Part shown: positions 36,608 through 47,161 of the stretch, piece by piece
Layout: each line of letters begins with the position of its first letter
How positions within the stretch are numbered: position 1 is the first letter of the stretch
DNA from: Flavobacterium sp. ASV13
GTDB taxonomy: Bacteria; Bacteroidota; Bacteroidia; Flavobacteriales; Flavobacteriaceae
NCBI RefSeq assembly: GCF_000745775.1
Contig: NZ_JQJY01000004.1
Span: forward strand, 640,014-704,013
DNA: 64,000 bases
Direction of reading: 5' to 3'
Made by a program: the position numbers and the translations under genes
The notes under the pieces: model-generated
What the model was told of the DNA's origin: nothing
Seen by the model: the letters and a program-made list of their open reading frames with translations, nothing else
Database searches by the model: none

Positions 36608-37158
36608 ATCAACTTCGTATTACTTCAAATTTGCACTATTACCAATTGAGAAGTAAAATATACGAATAAGTAGAAAACCTGCAAATATTTTTTACTACCT
36701 ATATTAAGATAAACATAATAATGTCACCATAAAGCAGCGTAGAGAGTACTTACCAATCAAATATACTAGCAAGAATCTTACTTCTTAGTTAATTAAATAA
36801 TGTAAAGAAGGATCATTTAGCAATCTCTCCATTTCCGAATTAATAATATCCTTCATATTTTGTTTTACCTAAAAGTAATTACACTGAATCATTATACGGG
36901 CACTACTATAGATTGAGCCCTAACTAAAAAAGGTATTTATACTTAGTGTTTTATATTCTTTAATCTTTAATTTTGAAAATATTGAGCTTAATGTTTTAAT
37001 AAATATTCAAAATCCATTTTGCAAAAACACTTTTATTCAATTTTTATTTTTAAAATAAATTTTACAATTACGTTTTTCCGTAAAAACTTTAAATTTAAAT
37101 TTCTAATTTTTGCAATTATCTTAATTAATCATTTAATTAAATAGCTAAATAAAGCAAT
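36608..37158. other. Divergent intergenic region with a small gene remnant
   Basis: A 551-bp AT-rich gap. On the minus strand, 36785-36856 encodes a 23-residue frame (MKDIINSEMERLLND...), which could be a tiny peptide or the tail of a lost gene. At about 37066-37081, TTACGTTTTTCCGTAA is a short hairpin upstream of the AbiJ-like gene, followed by CTAATTTTTGC, which resembles a -7 box with one extra base. Nothing else is visible. Confidence 0.4.
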
Positions 37159-38034
37159 ATGATTTTACATCAGAAAACACTCGAGAAGTTAAGACATCTT
37201 ATCAATGAGGAAACCGAATATAGAACTGGTCCAAAACTGGTTACGTTTTTCAATAATTTAGGTTTTAACGATTCTTATGGTGAAGGTTTTCCATCCAGAT
37301 GGAAATTCACTGATGAAAAACTAAGTAAAATTAATGGAACACCAGAATTGGATAAATGCATTATTCAACTTTTTGCCCCAGTAAATTTCATTGGAAACCT
37401 TACCCGTCTAGATAAAATGATTGATGATTTTAATAAATTCCTTGTTTTTGATAGTTGGAAAATAATACGCGATGGAGCTACTGTAAGTTTTGGTAAAGCC
37501 GACAAAATAATTTTTGAAGAAACAAATTCTAAAGCAAATTCAATAGAAGATGATTTTCTAAAAAAAGAATTCGATGAATTAGGATTAGATACATTGAATT
37601 TAGAAACTTCACTTACAGAAACGCTTAACCATAGGCTTTCAGAAATCCAAAAATGTTTGAGTGTCGAAGCTCCTCTTTCCGTTATATTTTTATGCGGTAG
37701 TACTTTAGAGGGTTTATTAAACGGCATTGCAAACAAACATCCTAGAGATTACAATACAGCTTCTAAAGCTCCTACAAAAGAAGGCAGAGTAAAACATCTT
37801 AGTGAGTGGACACTAGCTAATTTAATAGAAGTTTCCTGCGAAGTTGGATACCTCAATGAGGACGTGAAAAAATTCAGTCATTCTCTTAGGGATTTTCGAA
37901 ATTATATACACCCAAGTGAACAGGTAAAAAATCGTTTTAACCCTGATCATCATACTTCTAAAATTTCTTGGCAGGTCCTTAAAGTTGCTATACATCAAAT
38001 TAGTCAAAAAATAAATAGTACTCCCCTTTCCTAA
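37159..38034 (+). CDS. AbiJ-like abortive-infection protein with C-terminal HEPN-like domain
   Basis: 291 residues. The N-terminal ~110 residues (FFNNLGFNDSYGEGFPSRW, LSKINGTPELDKCI, FDSWKIIRDGATVSF) match what I know as an AbiJ N-terminal domain. The C-terminal part (VIFLCGSTLEGLLNGIA, then HSLRDFRNYIHPSEQ) is an all-helical HEPN-like domain with an R-x6-H or R-x3-H motif, suggesting RNase activity. It is the first gene of a same-strand run with a helicase-nuclease and an OLD/UvrD pair, 82 bp upstream of the helicase. It may be the toxic effector or an independent Abi gene. Confidence 0.7.
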   Translation: MILHQKTLEKLRHLINEETEYRTGPKLVTFFNNLGFNDSYGEGFPSRWKFTDEKLSKINGTPELDKCIIQLFAPVNFIGNLTRLDKMIDDFNKFLVFDSWKIIRDGATVSFGKADKIIFEETNSKANSIEDDFLKKEFDELGLDTLNLETSLTETLNHRLSEIQKCLSVEAPLSVIFLCGSTLEGLLNGIANKHPRDYNTASKAPTKEGRVKHLSEWTLANLIEVSCEVGYLNEDVKKFSHSLRDFRNYIHPSEQVKNRFNPDHHTSKISWQVLKVAIHQISQKINSTPLS

Positions 38035-38116
38035 ATGTTTTAAAAGTTTAAAACATTGTCTTTCTCTTTTTGTAGTGTTTTATTTAATAACTTAGGAAAC
38101 TTAATTATCTTAATAT

Positions 38117-41100
38117 ATGTCTGAATCAATTCTACCTAAATTGGAAGCATCTCGTAAAGAGCTTTTAGATCTAGGAATGCGCAATACATTACTTAACTAT
38201 AAGATATCCAAAGTTAAAGGCTTACAAATTGTACAAGAACAATCTTCATCGATATATGATATCTTAGTCAGGCAGAATAAAGCTATGACTTTTTTAGGAC
38301 GCCCAGGCAAAGATGAAGATGATGAGGTGTTTGAACTTCCGGAACTTACCGAACCGGAAATACAAGATGCTTATAATGATACCAGATTACAGACCAATGA
38401 AACAGAATCCAAACTTCAGACTAAAATACTAAATACTTATTATTTTGCTAGAACAAGCATTGAAGAGCAGGGTGTCAATATGTTATATCTTGCATTAGGC
38501 ATACTAAATTGGTATGAAAAAGGAAATAGTCAAGAAACAAGAAAAGCACCATTAATTTTACTTCCTGTAGTGCTGGAGCGTTCCAGTGCAAATGAACGCT
38601 TTCGTTTAAGATACAGTGGTACTGAAATTGGACCAAATCTATCATTGCAGGCAAAAATGATGGTAGATTACAACATCACTATTCCTGATCTCCCGGAAGA
38701 AGAAGAACTAGATCTTAAAACATATTACAGCATTATAAAAGAACGGATCAGCCATATTGAAAATTGGAAAGTTGAAGAGGATGCCATAGAATTAGGATTC
38801 TTTTCTTTTGGTAAATTTATGATTTATCATGATTTAGACAGTGAAAAATGGCCAGAAGATAAAAAACCATTCAACCATAATATTTTACAATCTTTATTCG
38901 ATACTGGATTTAATGAACCTCAACCATCAATTGGTGAAGAACATCATCTTGACAATGATACGAATGCTGACGAGCTTATGCAAGTCGTAGATGCCGACAG
39001 TTCACAAGTTATTGCAATGCTTGCTGTACATGAAGGGCGTAACATGGTAATACAAGGCCCTCCAGGAACAGGGAAATCACAAACAATTACAAATCTTATA
39101 GCAAATGCTGTCGGAAATGGAAAAAAAGTACTTTTTGTTGCTGAAAAAATGGCCGCATTAGAAGTTGTAAAACGACGATTAGACAGTGTCAACTTAGGAG
39201 AAGCGTGCTTAGAATTACATAGCCACAAAGCAAACAAAAGAGAATTACACAATGAATTAAAACGAATACTTGATTTAGGCAGGCCAACAATGACTCGTTT
39301 GGAAGAAGAAATTAGATTTCTTCATCCCATGATAAACGAACTTAATCAATATTGTACTTCGGTAAATTCTGAAATTTCAAAAAGTGGTTACTCAGCACAA
39401 GAAGTGATGGGAAATTTACTAAAAATAACAACTCATAATAAAGATTATAAATTTCCTAAAATACAGGTTGAAAATATTAGCGTATGGGATTCTATAAAGA
39501 TTAAAGAGGTTGAACAGCTGGCTGAAAAAATACAGGTAAGACTAGAAAAAATTGGACAACCTGAGAACTTGCTATTTTATGGAACTGATATAAAAATTTT
39601 TCTCCCAATAGATGAGGAAACCTCAAAAGAATTATTAGAAATTGTAATTAAAGATACAAATGAGGTAATAACTCTTATTACTTCCATTTCAAATTATGTT
39701 GAAATTAATCCGTCCACAGAAATAGATGATGTTAAGCTATTATTAAAAACTATAAAAACTGCATCTGAGAATCCAGGTCTCACATCCATGAATATAACCG
39801 ATTCTGCTTGGCTCAATAATGAAGCTGATATTGCCGAATTATTAGAAACTGGAATTCGACTAGAAGAACTGCATACACAATATGACAATTTAGTTATTCC
39901 AGAAGCTTGGGATTATGATCTACTTGAAATCAGGCAAAATTTAATTGTACATGGCAGTAAGTGGTATAAATTTTTAATAGGAGATTATAAAAATAGTGTA
40001 AAAAAATTGTCGACACTTCTCACAATTCCGGTACCTTCAGATTTAAACACAAAATTAGAGTATGTTAATGCTTTAATGGAAGGAAAGCGTCTTACAGCCT
40101 CTCTTCTATCTTTAGAACCTTTAGCGCAAAAATTATTTGATATCAGATATCAAAAGAAACGAACAGATTGGAAAACTGTTAAAAAAGCAGTTCAATATTT
40201 ACAAGAGGTACACCTTCTTATTCAGGATGACATAATATCAAACACGTTTCTATCCTTTCTTAGCAAAAATCAGGAGTCTTCTGTTGCGGGTGACTTTTTA
40301 ATTAATTTGGAGAATGCTTTAAAAAAACAAAATATTTCATTAAAGTCACTTTTAGGAAAACTGGATTTAAAAGATAATCAAATACTAAATACAAGTTTAG
40401 CAAAACAGCAAAGCTTAATAAAAAATTGGTTCGAAAATCTACCTGAGATACATCAGGCAGTATCTTGGAACGTAATGAAAGAAGAGATTGAAAGAAATGG
40501 AGCCGATTATTTGATTAGAGCAGTTTATAACTGGCCCGACGCTGTTTTGCATTTAAAAACAGCTGTACAAAAAACTTGGTACGAACATTTGATTGAGCAG
40601 GCAATGACTAATAGTGTAGAACTTCGAAAATTTGAAAGATCAAGTCATGAAGAAGTCATCGAAAAATTTAAACGACTTGATGTACTTAATCAGTTCTATA
40701 ATCGCGCCAAAGTTGCTCTTAAACATTGGGAAAGTTTACCAAAACAGGAAGGCGGCGGACAAATTAATGTACTTAAAAGCGAATTCAACCGCAAAGCCAG
40801 ACATATGCCGATTAGGAAACTTATGCAGGAAGCAGGACTGGCAATTCAAGCAATTAAACCTGTTATAATGATGAGTCCAATGTCAATTGCAAATTTTCTC
40901 CCTCCAAATAGTATTGATTTCGATCTGGTTATTTTTGATGAAGCCAGCCAAGTACGTCCTGTTGATGCTTTGGGGGCTATTTTACGTGGAAGGCAAATAG
41001 TTGTTGTGGGTGATACAAAGCAAATGCCTCCAACAAGTTTTTTTGACAAACTAAATACCGATACTGAAGATGAAGAAAACGTAACTGCTGATATGCAGAG

Positions 41101-42766
41101 CATCCTTGGAATGTGTGATGCTCAAGGTGCTCCTCAACGCATGCTGCGCTGGCATTATCGCAGTAGACATGAATCCTTAATTAACTTGTCAAACCAGGAG
41201 TTTTACGAAAATAAATTAATAATTTTTCCAAGTCCCGGATCTAAAAGCAAAATGGGTTTAGCATTTAATCACCTGCCAGATACTTATTATGACAAAGGTA
41301 AAACACGTACCAACCCTAAAGAAGCTGAAAAAGTTGCTGATGCTATTATTAACCATGCTATAAATAATCCGAAGCTGAGTCTCGGCGTTGTTGCTTTTAG
41401 CACTGCGCAAATGCAGGCTATTCAAAATACACTTGAAGTAAAAAGAAGAAAAAATCCTGAAGTTGAAAGTTTCTTTAGGAGCCACCCTACTGAACCTCTT
41501 TTTATCAAAAATCTTGAAAATGTTCAAGGAGATGAACGAGATGTCATTTTTATTAGTATTGGTTATGGAAGAACTGAAGACGGTAAAGTACCTATGAGTT
41601 TTGGACCTCTAAATAATGAAGGTGGTGAACGAAGACTAAATGTTTTAATTACAAGGGCAAAAAGCAGATGTGAAGTATTCACAAATATTACAGCCAGTGA
41701 TATGAATCCTGGACCAAATGCAAAATTTGGTATTCGAGCATTAAAAAGTTTTCTTTATTATGCACAGCATGGGAAGTTTGAAAGCGACAAGGAAGAAATA
41801 ATAACTAAACCCCAGCCATTTGAGGAAATTATTACTCAAAGTCTTCGCGATAATGGTTATATCGTGAGAGAAAAAGTCGGCTCTGCAGGATTTTATATTG
41901 ACTTGGCTATAGTGGATAACGATAATCCTGGAAGATATATTCTTGGAATATGCTGCGACGGAAAGTCTTATGAAACTGCAAAATCAGCTCGGGATCGAGA
42001 TAGATTAAGAACTATAGTCCTTGAAGGCATGGGCTGGAAATTATTTAATGTATGGAGCACTGATTGGTTCCGCAATCCCCAAAGAGAACTAAGACTTTTA
42101 ATAGAAACTATTGAAAATGCTAAAAATCAAGTTGAACATAATGATGCACTTGAAGAAGAATTAATGGAAGATTTAAAAAATCTTGTTCGAGAAGAACCTG
42201 AAGAAATTGATAATTCAATCCCCCACTATATAAAAGCTTCTCTTCCTATTGAGGTTTGCCATCAAGAAATTCATACTTATTCCCTTGGAAAACTTGGAGC
42301 ATGGATACATGATGTCGTCAAAGTAGAAAGTCCTGTTCATTTTGAAGAAATGGCGCGTCGAATTGCAGATGCAAATGGCATTTCAAAAATTGGAAGTCGT
42401 GTCAGAGCATCTATTACAGATGCAGTAAATTATGCTGTAAGAGCTGGATTAATCAAAGAGAAGGATGACTTTCTTTGGCATTTTGAAGATCATTTACCAG
42501 TAATAAGAGATAGAAGTTTACTTACTCCAAATTCAAAAAAATTAAATCTTATTTCTGATGAAGAGATGAACTTAGCAATCATTAAAGTTGTTGAAAGTTC
42601 CATCGCTATTCAGCCAGACAATGCTGTTATCTTAATTGCAAAACTTTTTGGTTTTGCAAGAGTTACAGAAGACATGAGAAACCATATTTTACAATCCATC
42701 AAAAAAACAGTCAAATCTGAAATTGTAAAAAAAGATGGTGAGTTTTTAAAAATAATTAAAGATTGA
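38117..42766 (+). CDS. DUF4011/SF1 helicase/nuclease/DUF3320 protein, 1549 aa
   Basis: The N-terminus (LEASRKELLDLGMRNTLLNY) is typical of DUF4011. A superfamily 1 helicase core follows: Walker A VIQGPPGTGKSQT (~312), FDEASQVRPVDALG (~940), NVQGDERDVIFIS (~1135) and RRLNVLITRAKSR (~1177). Residues ~1236-1325 are a restriction-endonuclease-like domain (FYIDLAIVD, GICCDGKSYETAKSARDRDR), and ~1388-1440 match DUF3320. Proteins of this architecture recur in defence islands; the partner set varies. It is transcribed in line with the AbiJ-like gene upstream and the OLD/UvrD pair downstream (106-bp gap). Confidence 0.82.
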   Translation: MSESILPKLEASRKELLDLGMRNTLLNYKISKVKGLQIVQEQSSSIYDILVRQNKAMTFLGRPGKDEDDEVFELPELTEPEIQDAYNDTRLQTNETESKLQTKILNTYYFARTSIEEQGVNMLYLALGILNWYEKGNSQETRKAPLILLPVVLERSSANERFRLRYSGTEIGPNLSLQAKMMVDYNITIPDLPEEEELDLKTYYSIIKERISHIENWKVEEDAIELGFFSFGKFMIYHDLDSEKWPEDKKPFNHNILQSLFDTGFNEPQPSIGEEHHLDNDTNADELMQVVDADSSQVIAMLAVHEGRNMVIQGPPGTGKSQTITNLIANAVGNGKKVLFVAEKMAALEVVKRRLDSVNLGEACLELHSHKANKRELHNELKRILDLGRPTMTRLEEEIRFLHPMINELNQYCTSVNSEISKSGYSAQEVMGNLLKITTHNKDYKFPKIQVENISVWDSIKIKEVEQLAEKIQVRLEKIGQPENLLFYGTDIKIFLPIDEETSKELLEIVIKDTNEVITLITSISNYVEINPSTEIDDVKLLLKTIKTASENPGLTSMNITDSAWLNNEADIAELLETGIRLEELHTQYDNLVIPEAWDYDLLEIRQNLIVHGSKWYKFLIGDYKNSVKKLSTLLTIPVPSDLNTKLEYVNALMEGKRLTASLLSLEPLAQKLFDIRYQKKRTDWKTVKKAVQYLQEVHLLIQDDIISNTFLSFLSKNQESSVAGDFLINLENALKKQNISLKSLLGKLDLKDNQILNTSLAKQQSLIKNWFENLPEIHQAVSWNVMKEEIERNGADYLIRAVYNWPDAVLHLKTAVQKTWYEHLIEQAMTNSVELRKFERSSHEEVIEKFKRLDVLNQFYNRAKVALKHWESLPKQEGGGQINVLKSEFNRKARHMPIRKLMQEAGLAIQAIKPVIMMSPMSIANFLPPNSIDFDLVIFDEASQVRPVDALGAILRGRQIVVVGDTKQMPPTSFFDKLNTDTEDEENVTADMQSILGMCDAQGAPQRMLRWHYRSRHESLINLSNQEFYENKLIIFPSPGSKSKMGLAFNHLPDTYYDKGKTRTNPKEAEKVADAIINHAINNPKLSLGVVAFSTAQMQAIQNTLEVKRRKNPEVESFFRSHPTEPLFIKNLENVQGDERDVIFISIGYGRTEDGKVPMSFGPLNNEGGERRLNVLITRAKSRCEVFTNITASDMNPGPNAKFGIRALKSFLYYAQHGKFESDKEEIITKPQPFEEIITQSLRDNGYIVREKVGSAGFYIDLAIVDNDNPGRYILGICCDGKSYETAKSARDRDRLRTIVLEGMGWKLFNVWSTDWFRNPQRELRLLIETIENAKNQVEHNDALEEELMEDLKNLVREEPEEIDNSIPHYIKASLPIEVCHQEIHTYSLGKLGAWIHDVVKVESPVHFEEMARRIADANGISKIGSRVRASITDAVNYAVRAGLIKEKDDFLWHFEDHLPVIRDRSLLTPNSKKLNLISDEEMNLAIIKVVESSIAIQPDNAVILIAKLFGFARVTEDMRNHILQSIKKTVKSEIVKKDGEFLKIIKD

Positions 42767-42872
42767 GTTATAATCAAAAAGGTTTAACCAAAAAAAAACG
42801 TTAAAAAGTTGAATATTAAAACACAAATCGTTTATTTAAATAAACGGTTTTCACAATGTAAAGAAAAAAAAT

Positions 42873-45242
42873 ATGCACTTAAAATCTATTACTGTTCAAA
42901 ATTTTAGACGTTTAAAAAATTGCAATATTGATTTAAACCTAGAAAAGTCAATTTTTGTTGGGGCAAATAATAGTGGAAAAACTTCTGCTACCCACCTTCT
43001 ATATCGCTTTTTAGGAGATACAAAAAGTAAATTTACTATTCATGATTTTAGCAGTGACTGCTGGGCAATATTTGATGCGATTGGAAATTCAGCTGACGAA
43101 CCTGCCATAGATGATATTCCTAAAATCACGCTGGATTTGTGGTTTGACGTTAGTGCTACCGATTTGCATCGGGTATTAGATTTGCTACCGAGTTTAGACT
43201 GGGAAGAAACTCCCATAGGCGCACGTATAGAATTTTGCGTTAAAGACGTAGTAATTTTGATATCTAATTATCGTGCAGCTAAAGCTACTGCTGTGGCAAA
43301 AAGTGACGAAAACTACCATCCTTGGCCAAAATCTCTAACCGATTATTTATTGCGAAATATAAATGAAGAATTCGGAATTAAGTACTTCGTTCTAGACCAT
43401 ACTCAATTTGACGCTCAACTAAATCAGGTCGCAGGATATACACCTCTTGAATTAGGAAATGAGACTGATAGAAACGGTGGTAAAATTTTAAAGTCTATTA
43501 TCAAAGTTGATGTGCTAAATGCACAGAGGCATTTATCCGATTACACACTTGGAAGATCTGAAGATCTCTCGAAAAGAATCAATAAATTCTATGAGCGTAA
43601 TCTAAGACAAAAAGAAGATAATTTTGAAGCTCTACGCGCATTAGATAATTCTGAGAAGGAACTTACAGCACATCTTTCTGAAGTATTTGAACCTACGTTA
43701 CAAAGTTTAAATAATTTAGCTGGATATCCGGGATTTCAAGACCCAAAACTACTCATTAAAGCGGCTCTTAATTCAGAAAATATTGCTGCTCAAACAAAGC
43801 TACATTATTCACTTTCTGATGAACCAGATTCATTAGCATTGCCTGACCAATACAATGGGTTAGGATTTAAAAATTTAATTTTCATGGTTATTGAGATTTT
43901 AGATTTTCATGCAAGGTGGATGGATGATAAAGAAAATCGCGCTCCTTTACATTTGATAATTATTGAAGAACCGGAAGTGCATTTACACGCTCAACTTCAA
44001 CAGGTCTTCATAAAGCAAATACAGAAAGTTATAATGTCATCTGAAGAAACTAACGCTTTTGTTAGCCAATTAATTATTACAACACATTCGCCACATATTA
44101 TTTATGAAAGTGGATTTGAGCCCATAAGATATTTTAGAAGGGAAACAGCAAATACTCATCAAACTACTAAAATTTTGAATTTGTCTACTTTCTACGATAA
44201 TTCTAAACCTAAAACACGAGATTTTTTACAACAATACATGAAATTAACTCATTGCGATTTATTTTTCGCTGATGCCGCAATTTTGGTTGAAGGAAATGTA
44301 GAACGTTTATTACTTCCATTAATGATTCAAAAATCAGCACCAGATTTGAATACTTGCTATATAAGTGTCATCGAAGTGGGTGGAGCATTTGCACATATAT
44401 TTAAATCTCTAATAAACTTTCTTGGATTAACAACATTAATCATAACTGATATAGACAGTATTTATCCAGTATCATCACCTTTAGCTGAAATTCATCCCGC
44501 TGGGGCTGAACAGAAAGCCGCTGAAAAAGCTGTTATCGATCCTGAAGTTGCAGGAGATGAACCAGTAGTTGTTAAAGAAGTTATTGCTGCCCCAAATGAT
44601 GATGATGATGATGATGACTTTGATTACGAAGAGGAAAACGAAGATGAAGATGAACCGGTAGGTGAAGAAGTTGCAGAAAAGCCTTTACGTGGAAAATGTC
44701 CTTCACAGATAGAAGCATGTATAACTTCTAATCAAACATTAATAAAATGGTTACCTAAATTACAATTAGTTTCAGAATTGTTTGCTGCAAATGAACAAAA
44801 AAGAACCCAATTAGCAGACGAAAAAGGAAACGCTTTAGTCCATGTTTGCTATCAATCGCAACAATCTGTAACTTGGGAAGGTGAAACAGCAGAATGTGCG
44901 GGAAGAACAATTGAAGAAAGTTTCGCATTAGAAAATCTTGCCTGGACTCAAAATATTTTGAGAAAAAAACTTCGCCTTCGCGTCATCACGAATGCGAATA
45001 ATAGAACCTTAACTGAAGTAAGAGAACGTTTATTTGAAAGAATAAATATTAGCGATTTTAATAAAACAGATTTTGCTCTTGCTCTTATGATGGAAAATTT
45101 AGCTGATTGGAACGTTCCAGAATATATTGATACAGGCTTGAAGTGGCTTCAAAGGAGCATTGTAAAATTACCACCACCTGCTCCTCTAAGTCCGCCACCA
45201 GCAGAATTAGTTGTTGAACCTAAACCAGTACCAGCCGAATAA
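42873..45242 (+). CDS. OLD-family ATPase with TOPRIM nuclease domain (GajA-like)
   Basis: 789 residues. An ABC-type ATPase head begins MHLKSITVQNFRRLKN with Walker A FVGANNSGKTSAT (~29-41); IIIEEPEVHLHAQLQQ (~363) is the Walker B/D-loop region. The TOPRIM domain has AILVEGNVERLLLP (~470) and LIITDIDS (~523). Unusually, an Asp/Glu-rich insert (D7 from a GAT repeat at 44598-44617, then YEEENEDEDE) follows the DxD motif, and the C-terminus is Pro-rich. It is paired with a UvrD helicase 2 bp downstream, the layout of Gabija and class-2 OLD systems; it is longer than usual GajA. Confidence 0.82.
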   Translation: MHLKSITVQNFRRLKNCNIDLNLEKSIFVGANNSGKTSATHLLYRFLGDTKSKFTIHDFSSDCWAIFDAIGNSADEPAIDDIPKITLDLWFDVSATDLHRVLDLLPSLDWEETPIGARIEFCVKDVVILISNYRAAKATAVAKSDENYHPWPKSLTDYLLRNINEEFGIKYFVLDHTQFDAQLNQVAGYTPLELGNETDRNGGKILKSIIKVDVLNAQRHLSDYTLGRSEDLSKRINKFYERNLRQKEDNFEALRALDNSEKELTAHLSEVFEPTLQSLNNLAGYPGFQDPKLLIKAALNSENIAAQTKLHYSLSDEPDSLALPDQYNGLGFKNLIFMVIEILDFHARWMDDKENRAPLHLIIIEEPEVHLHAQLQQVFIKQIQKVIMSSEETNAFVSQLIITTHSPHIIYESGFEPIRYFRRETANTHQTTKILNLSTFYDNSKPKTRDFLQQYMKLTHCDLFFADAAILVEGNVERLLLPLMIQKSAPDLNTCYISVIEVGGAFAHIFKSLINFLGLTTLIITDIDSIYPVSSPLAEIHPAGAEQKAAEKAVIDPEVAGDEPVVVKEVIAAPNDDDDDDDFDYEEENEDEDEPVGEEVAEKPLRGKCPSQIEACITSNQTLIKWLPKLQLVSELFAANEQKRTQLADEKGNALVHVCYQSQQSVTWEGETAECAGRTIEESFALENLAWTQNILRKKLRLRVITNANNRTLTEVRERLFERINISDFNKTDFALALMMENLADWNVPEYIDTGLKWLQRSIVKLPPPAPLSPPPAELVVEPKPVPAE

Positions 45243-45244
45243 TT

Positions 45245-47161
45245 ATGAGTGGAAGAATAAATAAACCGGATACTCCGGCTGACATCGAATTAAGAAAATG
45301 CCTTGCAGCTAAAAACAGTTTTGTTATAGTTGCTGGCGCAGGTTCAGGGAAAACCACATCATTAATTAAAGCTCTAAAGTACATAGACGACACAGAGGGC
45401 AAAACTTTACGCCAGCAGGGCAAAAAAATTGCATGTATTACTTATACGACTGTAGCGGAAAAGGAAATTTTAGATGATGTCGGACATGATCCTTTTTTCC
45501 GAGTTTCAACTATTCACTCATTTCTTTGGGAGCTTTTAAGGCCTTTTCAAAAGGATATTAAAATTTGGGTTAAAGCTAAAATAAAATCCAAACTAGAAGA
45601 ATTTGAGATAGATCGACAAAATTTTTCAAATAGAACTCGCCAGACTACTCGAGAGAATAATGCTAGAGATACTGCAAGATACATGTACATTGATGCCAAT
45701 ATAGACAATGTACCTTCATTTACTTATGAGACAGGTAGTAATTATTTGGAAGGAATATTAGGTCATAGTGATATTATCAGTATGGGGCCGTCCTTAATTA
45801 CTGCTAGTCCGCTATTGCAAATAATCCTTGCTAGTAGATTTCCTTACTTCTTCATTGATGAGAGCCAAGATACAATCGGCGAGTTTGTAGATGCAATGAA
45901 ACAGGTAGAACATAATGTAGAAGATTTTTGCTTAGGATTCTTCGGAGACCCAATGCAAAAAATCTATCACACTGGCTCTGGAGCAATAACACTCGAAAAA
46001 GGCTGGCAAGAAATCCAAAAGCCTGAAAATTTTAGATGTTCGACATCTGTTTTACGGACTATTAATAACATCAGAGCAGCTGGTGATAATTTACAGCAAA
46101 ATGGTGGAAGGGTCGAATTGATAGAGGGAAACCCTTTGCCAGTTGAAGGAAGTGCGCAAATATTCATCATGCAAGCTGATGACAGAAGAGCAGCAAAGTT
46201 AGCGAAGGTTAGAGAATACCTTTCGATACAGTTAGCCGATCCTTTATGGGTTTCTGATGAAAAGATTGCTGATGTAAAAGTTCTTGTAATTGAGCATAGA
46301 ATTGCTGCAACCAGGCTAGGATTTCCTGCGTTATATTCCATTTTTAAAGACGGTACTACCGATAGTCTTTCAATGAGTTTTAGCGAAGGTAGCAATTGGG
46401 CTTTACTTCCTTTTCAAAGATACATTTTACCACTTGTGTCTGCATTTCGGGATAGAAAAGATTTCTTAGTTGTTGAATTATTAAAGAAATATTGTCCGAT
46501 TATGCAGAAATCATATCTTTCAGCTCCTGAAAATGAGCCTTTGGTCATTTTGCGCGAAATTAAAACTCATTTAGGCGAACTAAATAATCTTCTTAGTGAT
46601 ACAAGCAATGCAACGGTCGTCGATGTTTTAAATTATTTGAATGAGTATGGTTTGATTTCATTAGATGAGCGTATTAGCACCCGAATTGGTGATGCCCCTG
46701 AAATTGAAGCAGATGACGAGGATGTTACTATAACCGATAGAGTTATTGCTGCTTATTTAAATTGTCCAGTAAAAGAAGTTTGGGGTTATAGCATATATAT
46801 CAATGAAGAATCGCCCTTTTCAACGCAGCACGGTATTAAAGGGGATGAATTTATGAGGGTTGTAGTGATACTAGATGACGAGGAAGGGCGACGGTCATCA
46901 TCCTATTCTTACGAAAAACTTTTAGGAATTAAAGATCTATCAGATAGAGATAATTCAAATTTAGATGCAGGCCAGGAAACTACTTTAGACCGAACAAGGA
47001 GATTACTATATGTTTGCTGTTCGAGGTCACTTAAAGATTTAGCAGTAATTCTTTTTGCTGCTGATATTCAGGCAGCCACGGAAGCAGTCTTAGCAACCGG
47101 AATATTTCATCCACAGGACGTTAAGAATGAAACCACTATTGACATTGTATTAGCCAATTAA
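45245..47161 (+). CDS. UvrD/PcrA-type SF1 helicase (GajB-like)
   Basis: 638 residues. Walker A is IVAGAGSGKTTSLIKAL (~30-46), Q-rich motif upstream, Walker B is YFFIDESQDTIGEF (~200), motif V is QHGIKGDEFMRVVVI (~527) and motif VI is TRRLLYVCCSRS (~580). It starts two bases after the OLD stop codon, so translation is coupled. In Gabija, GajB senses or hydrolyses nucleotides and works with GajA in nicking phage DNA. The pair here is a size variant of that arrangement, possibly extended by the two genes upstream. Confidence 0.83.
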   Translation: MSGRINKPDTPADIELRKCLAAKNSFVIVAGAGSGKTTSLIKALKYIDDTEGKTLRQQGKKIACITYTTVAEKEILDDVGHDPFFRVSTIHSFLWELLRPFQKDIKIWVKAKIKSKLEEFEIDRQNFSNRTRQTTRENNARDTARYMYIDANIDNVPSFTYETGSNYLEGILGHSDIISMGPSLITASPLLQIILASRFPYFFIDESQDTIGEFVDAMKQVEHNVEDFCLGFFGDPMQKIYHTGSGAITLEKGWQEIQKPENFRCSTSVLRTINNIRAAGDNLQQNGGRVELIEGNPLPVEGSAQIFIMQADDRRAAKLAKVREYLSIQLADPLWVSDEKIADVKVLVIEHRIAATRLGFPALYSIFKDGTTDSLSMSFSEGSNWALLPFQRYILPLVSAFRDRKDFLVVELLKKYCPIMQKSYLSAPENEPLVILREIKTHLGELNNLLSDTSNATVVDVLNYLNEYGLISLDERISTRIGDAPEIEADDEDVTITDRVIAAYLNCPVKEVWGYSIYINEESPFSTQHGIKGDEFMRVVVILDDEEGRRSSSYSYEKLLGIKDLSDRDNSNLDAGQETTLDRTRRLLYVCCSRSLKDLAVILFAADIQAATEAVLATGIFHPQDVKNETTIDIVLAN

